Source: an uncultured Muribaculaceae bacterium
GTDB lineage: Bacteria > Bacteroidota > Bacteroidia > Bacteroidales > Muribaculaceae
NCBI GenBank assembly: GCA_905209725.1
Contig: CAJLTZ010000072.1
Coordinates: 1 to 12,975, forward strand
Direction of reading: 5' to 3'
Length of the DNA: 12,975 nt
Part shown: in pieces, positions 12,522-12,975 of the stretch
How positions within the stretch are numbered: the stretch's first letter is position 1
How the letters are laid out: each line of letters begins with the position of its first letter
Translations under genes and position numbers: made by a program
Notes under the pieces: generated by a model
The model's input: the letters and a program-made list of their open reading frames with translations, nothing else
The model's database searches: none
Told to the model about the DNA's origin: nothing

Positions 12522-12975
12522 CTTCTCCAGGCCGCGCCGCATGAGTCCGGCTGCACTCATGATTATCTTCCTGAAATCGATCAGGGAACTCAGTAGCGTA
12601 TCCATTATCGCCATAATCTATTTTCTGGCCAATCTATTCCGTTCATCGACAATCAATCTGAAGGCGATTGCCATAATAGCGATATTTGCTATTGCATTAC
12701 CCGCCATCATAGCATTCTTCAGATATTATTTCAGTAAATTCCATATAGCAAACGACAAACTAATCTTCACCCAGGGTTTCGGATTTAAGCAGACCACAAG
12801 CATTCCATTGTCAAGAGTACACACGTTGCGCACCAAGCGAGGCATATTTTACCGCCTTGCAGACCTGAGAGGCGTTACATTCGACACGCTTTCCAGCAGC
12901 TCGCAGGAAGTAGAACTGATTCTTGATGAATCGGAATGGCAAGAATTGCTGCAACGTGTCCGCGCAGGTGAAGAA
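12508..12975 (+). CDS. Bacterial PH2-domain membrane protein, YdbT-like (partial at window end)
   Basis: The frame is open from the ATG at 12508 (alternative ATG at 12514) to the window edge, 156 codons so far. It has a basic start (FSRPRRMSP), two membrane segments (about 27-46 and 52-72) and a PH2 domain. That domain includes FHIANDKLIFTQGFGFKQTT, SIPLSRVHTLRTKRGIFYRL and LRGVTFDTLSSSSQEVEL. YdbT-like proteins usually carry two or three such TM/PH2 units over 450-550 residues, so most of the gene is probably outside the window. It overlaps the upstream gene by 14 nt (8 from the second ATG) and must be co-translated with it. Confidence 0.85.
   Translation, partial: MTMNDFSRPRRMSPAALMIIFLKSIRELSSVSIIAIIYFLANLFRSSTINLKAIAIIAIFAIALPAIIAFFRYYFSKFHIANDKLIFTQGFGFKQTTSIPLSRVHTLRTKRGIFYRLADLRGVTFDTLSSSSQEVELILDESEWQELLQRVRAGEE

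Overview
The window looks like a chromosomal segment of a gut Bacteroidales bacterium, plausibly Muribaculaceae-like (inference). The evidence is the repeated Bacteroidetes-type -7 box (TAnnTTTG) upstream of genes, weak or absent Shine-Dalgarno sequences, Bacteroidales-specific families (DUF6249-like protein beside an ECF sigma factor, DUF3037, an IS4/DUF4372-like transposase start) and moderate GC content.

Layout. Positions 1-313 carry no convincing gene, only short decayed-looking frames. 314-1130 (-) is a two-gene toxin-antitoxin-like pair: a small charged helical protein followed by a zeta-type P-loop kinase. 1214-3931 (-) is a full-length pyruvate, phosphate dikinase, separated from the pair by a 13-bp perfect hairpin. 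Divergent from it, 4183-6771 (+) holds rlmD (23S rRNA m5U methyltransferase) and an MscS-family channel. 6772-7160 is gene-poor, with short tandem repeats and a possible broken membrane peptide. 7161-8987 (-) is an ECF sigma operon (DUF6249-like membrane protein, sigma factor, two-TM putative anti-sigma protein). It is followed by an odd gene whose N-terminus matches HipA-like kinases and whose remainder matches DUF3037, apparently one gene made from two. 9357-11352 (-) is a compact operon of a Nudix/NrtR-type regulator, an ADP-ribosylglycohydrolase and a DEDDh exonuclease. 11415-11630 is a gene graveyard: fragments of a YjbQ-like protein, an AAA-ATPase-like protein and an IS4-type transposase abut within about 215 bp. 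11742-11944 is a run of hairpins ending in a 130-bp foldback with about 50-nt arms and no ORF. 11997 to the window end (+) begins a YdbS/YdbT-like pair of bacterial PH-domain membrane proteins, the second cut by the edge.

Most worth a second look: (i) the 130-bp foldback, whose five wobble positions are all G-U on the + strand and whose A-G mismatches recur every 11 nt, suggesting a structured RNA or a MITE/REP-like element; (ii) the HipA-like/DUF3037 chimera; (iii) the three-gene remnant mosaic; (iv) the Nudix-regulator/ADP-ribosyl hydrolase/exonuclease operon. All family assignments come from reading motifs, not from database searches.
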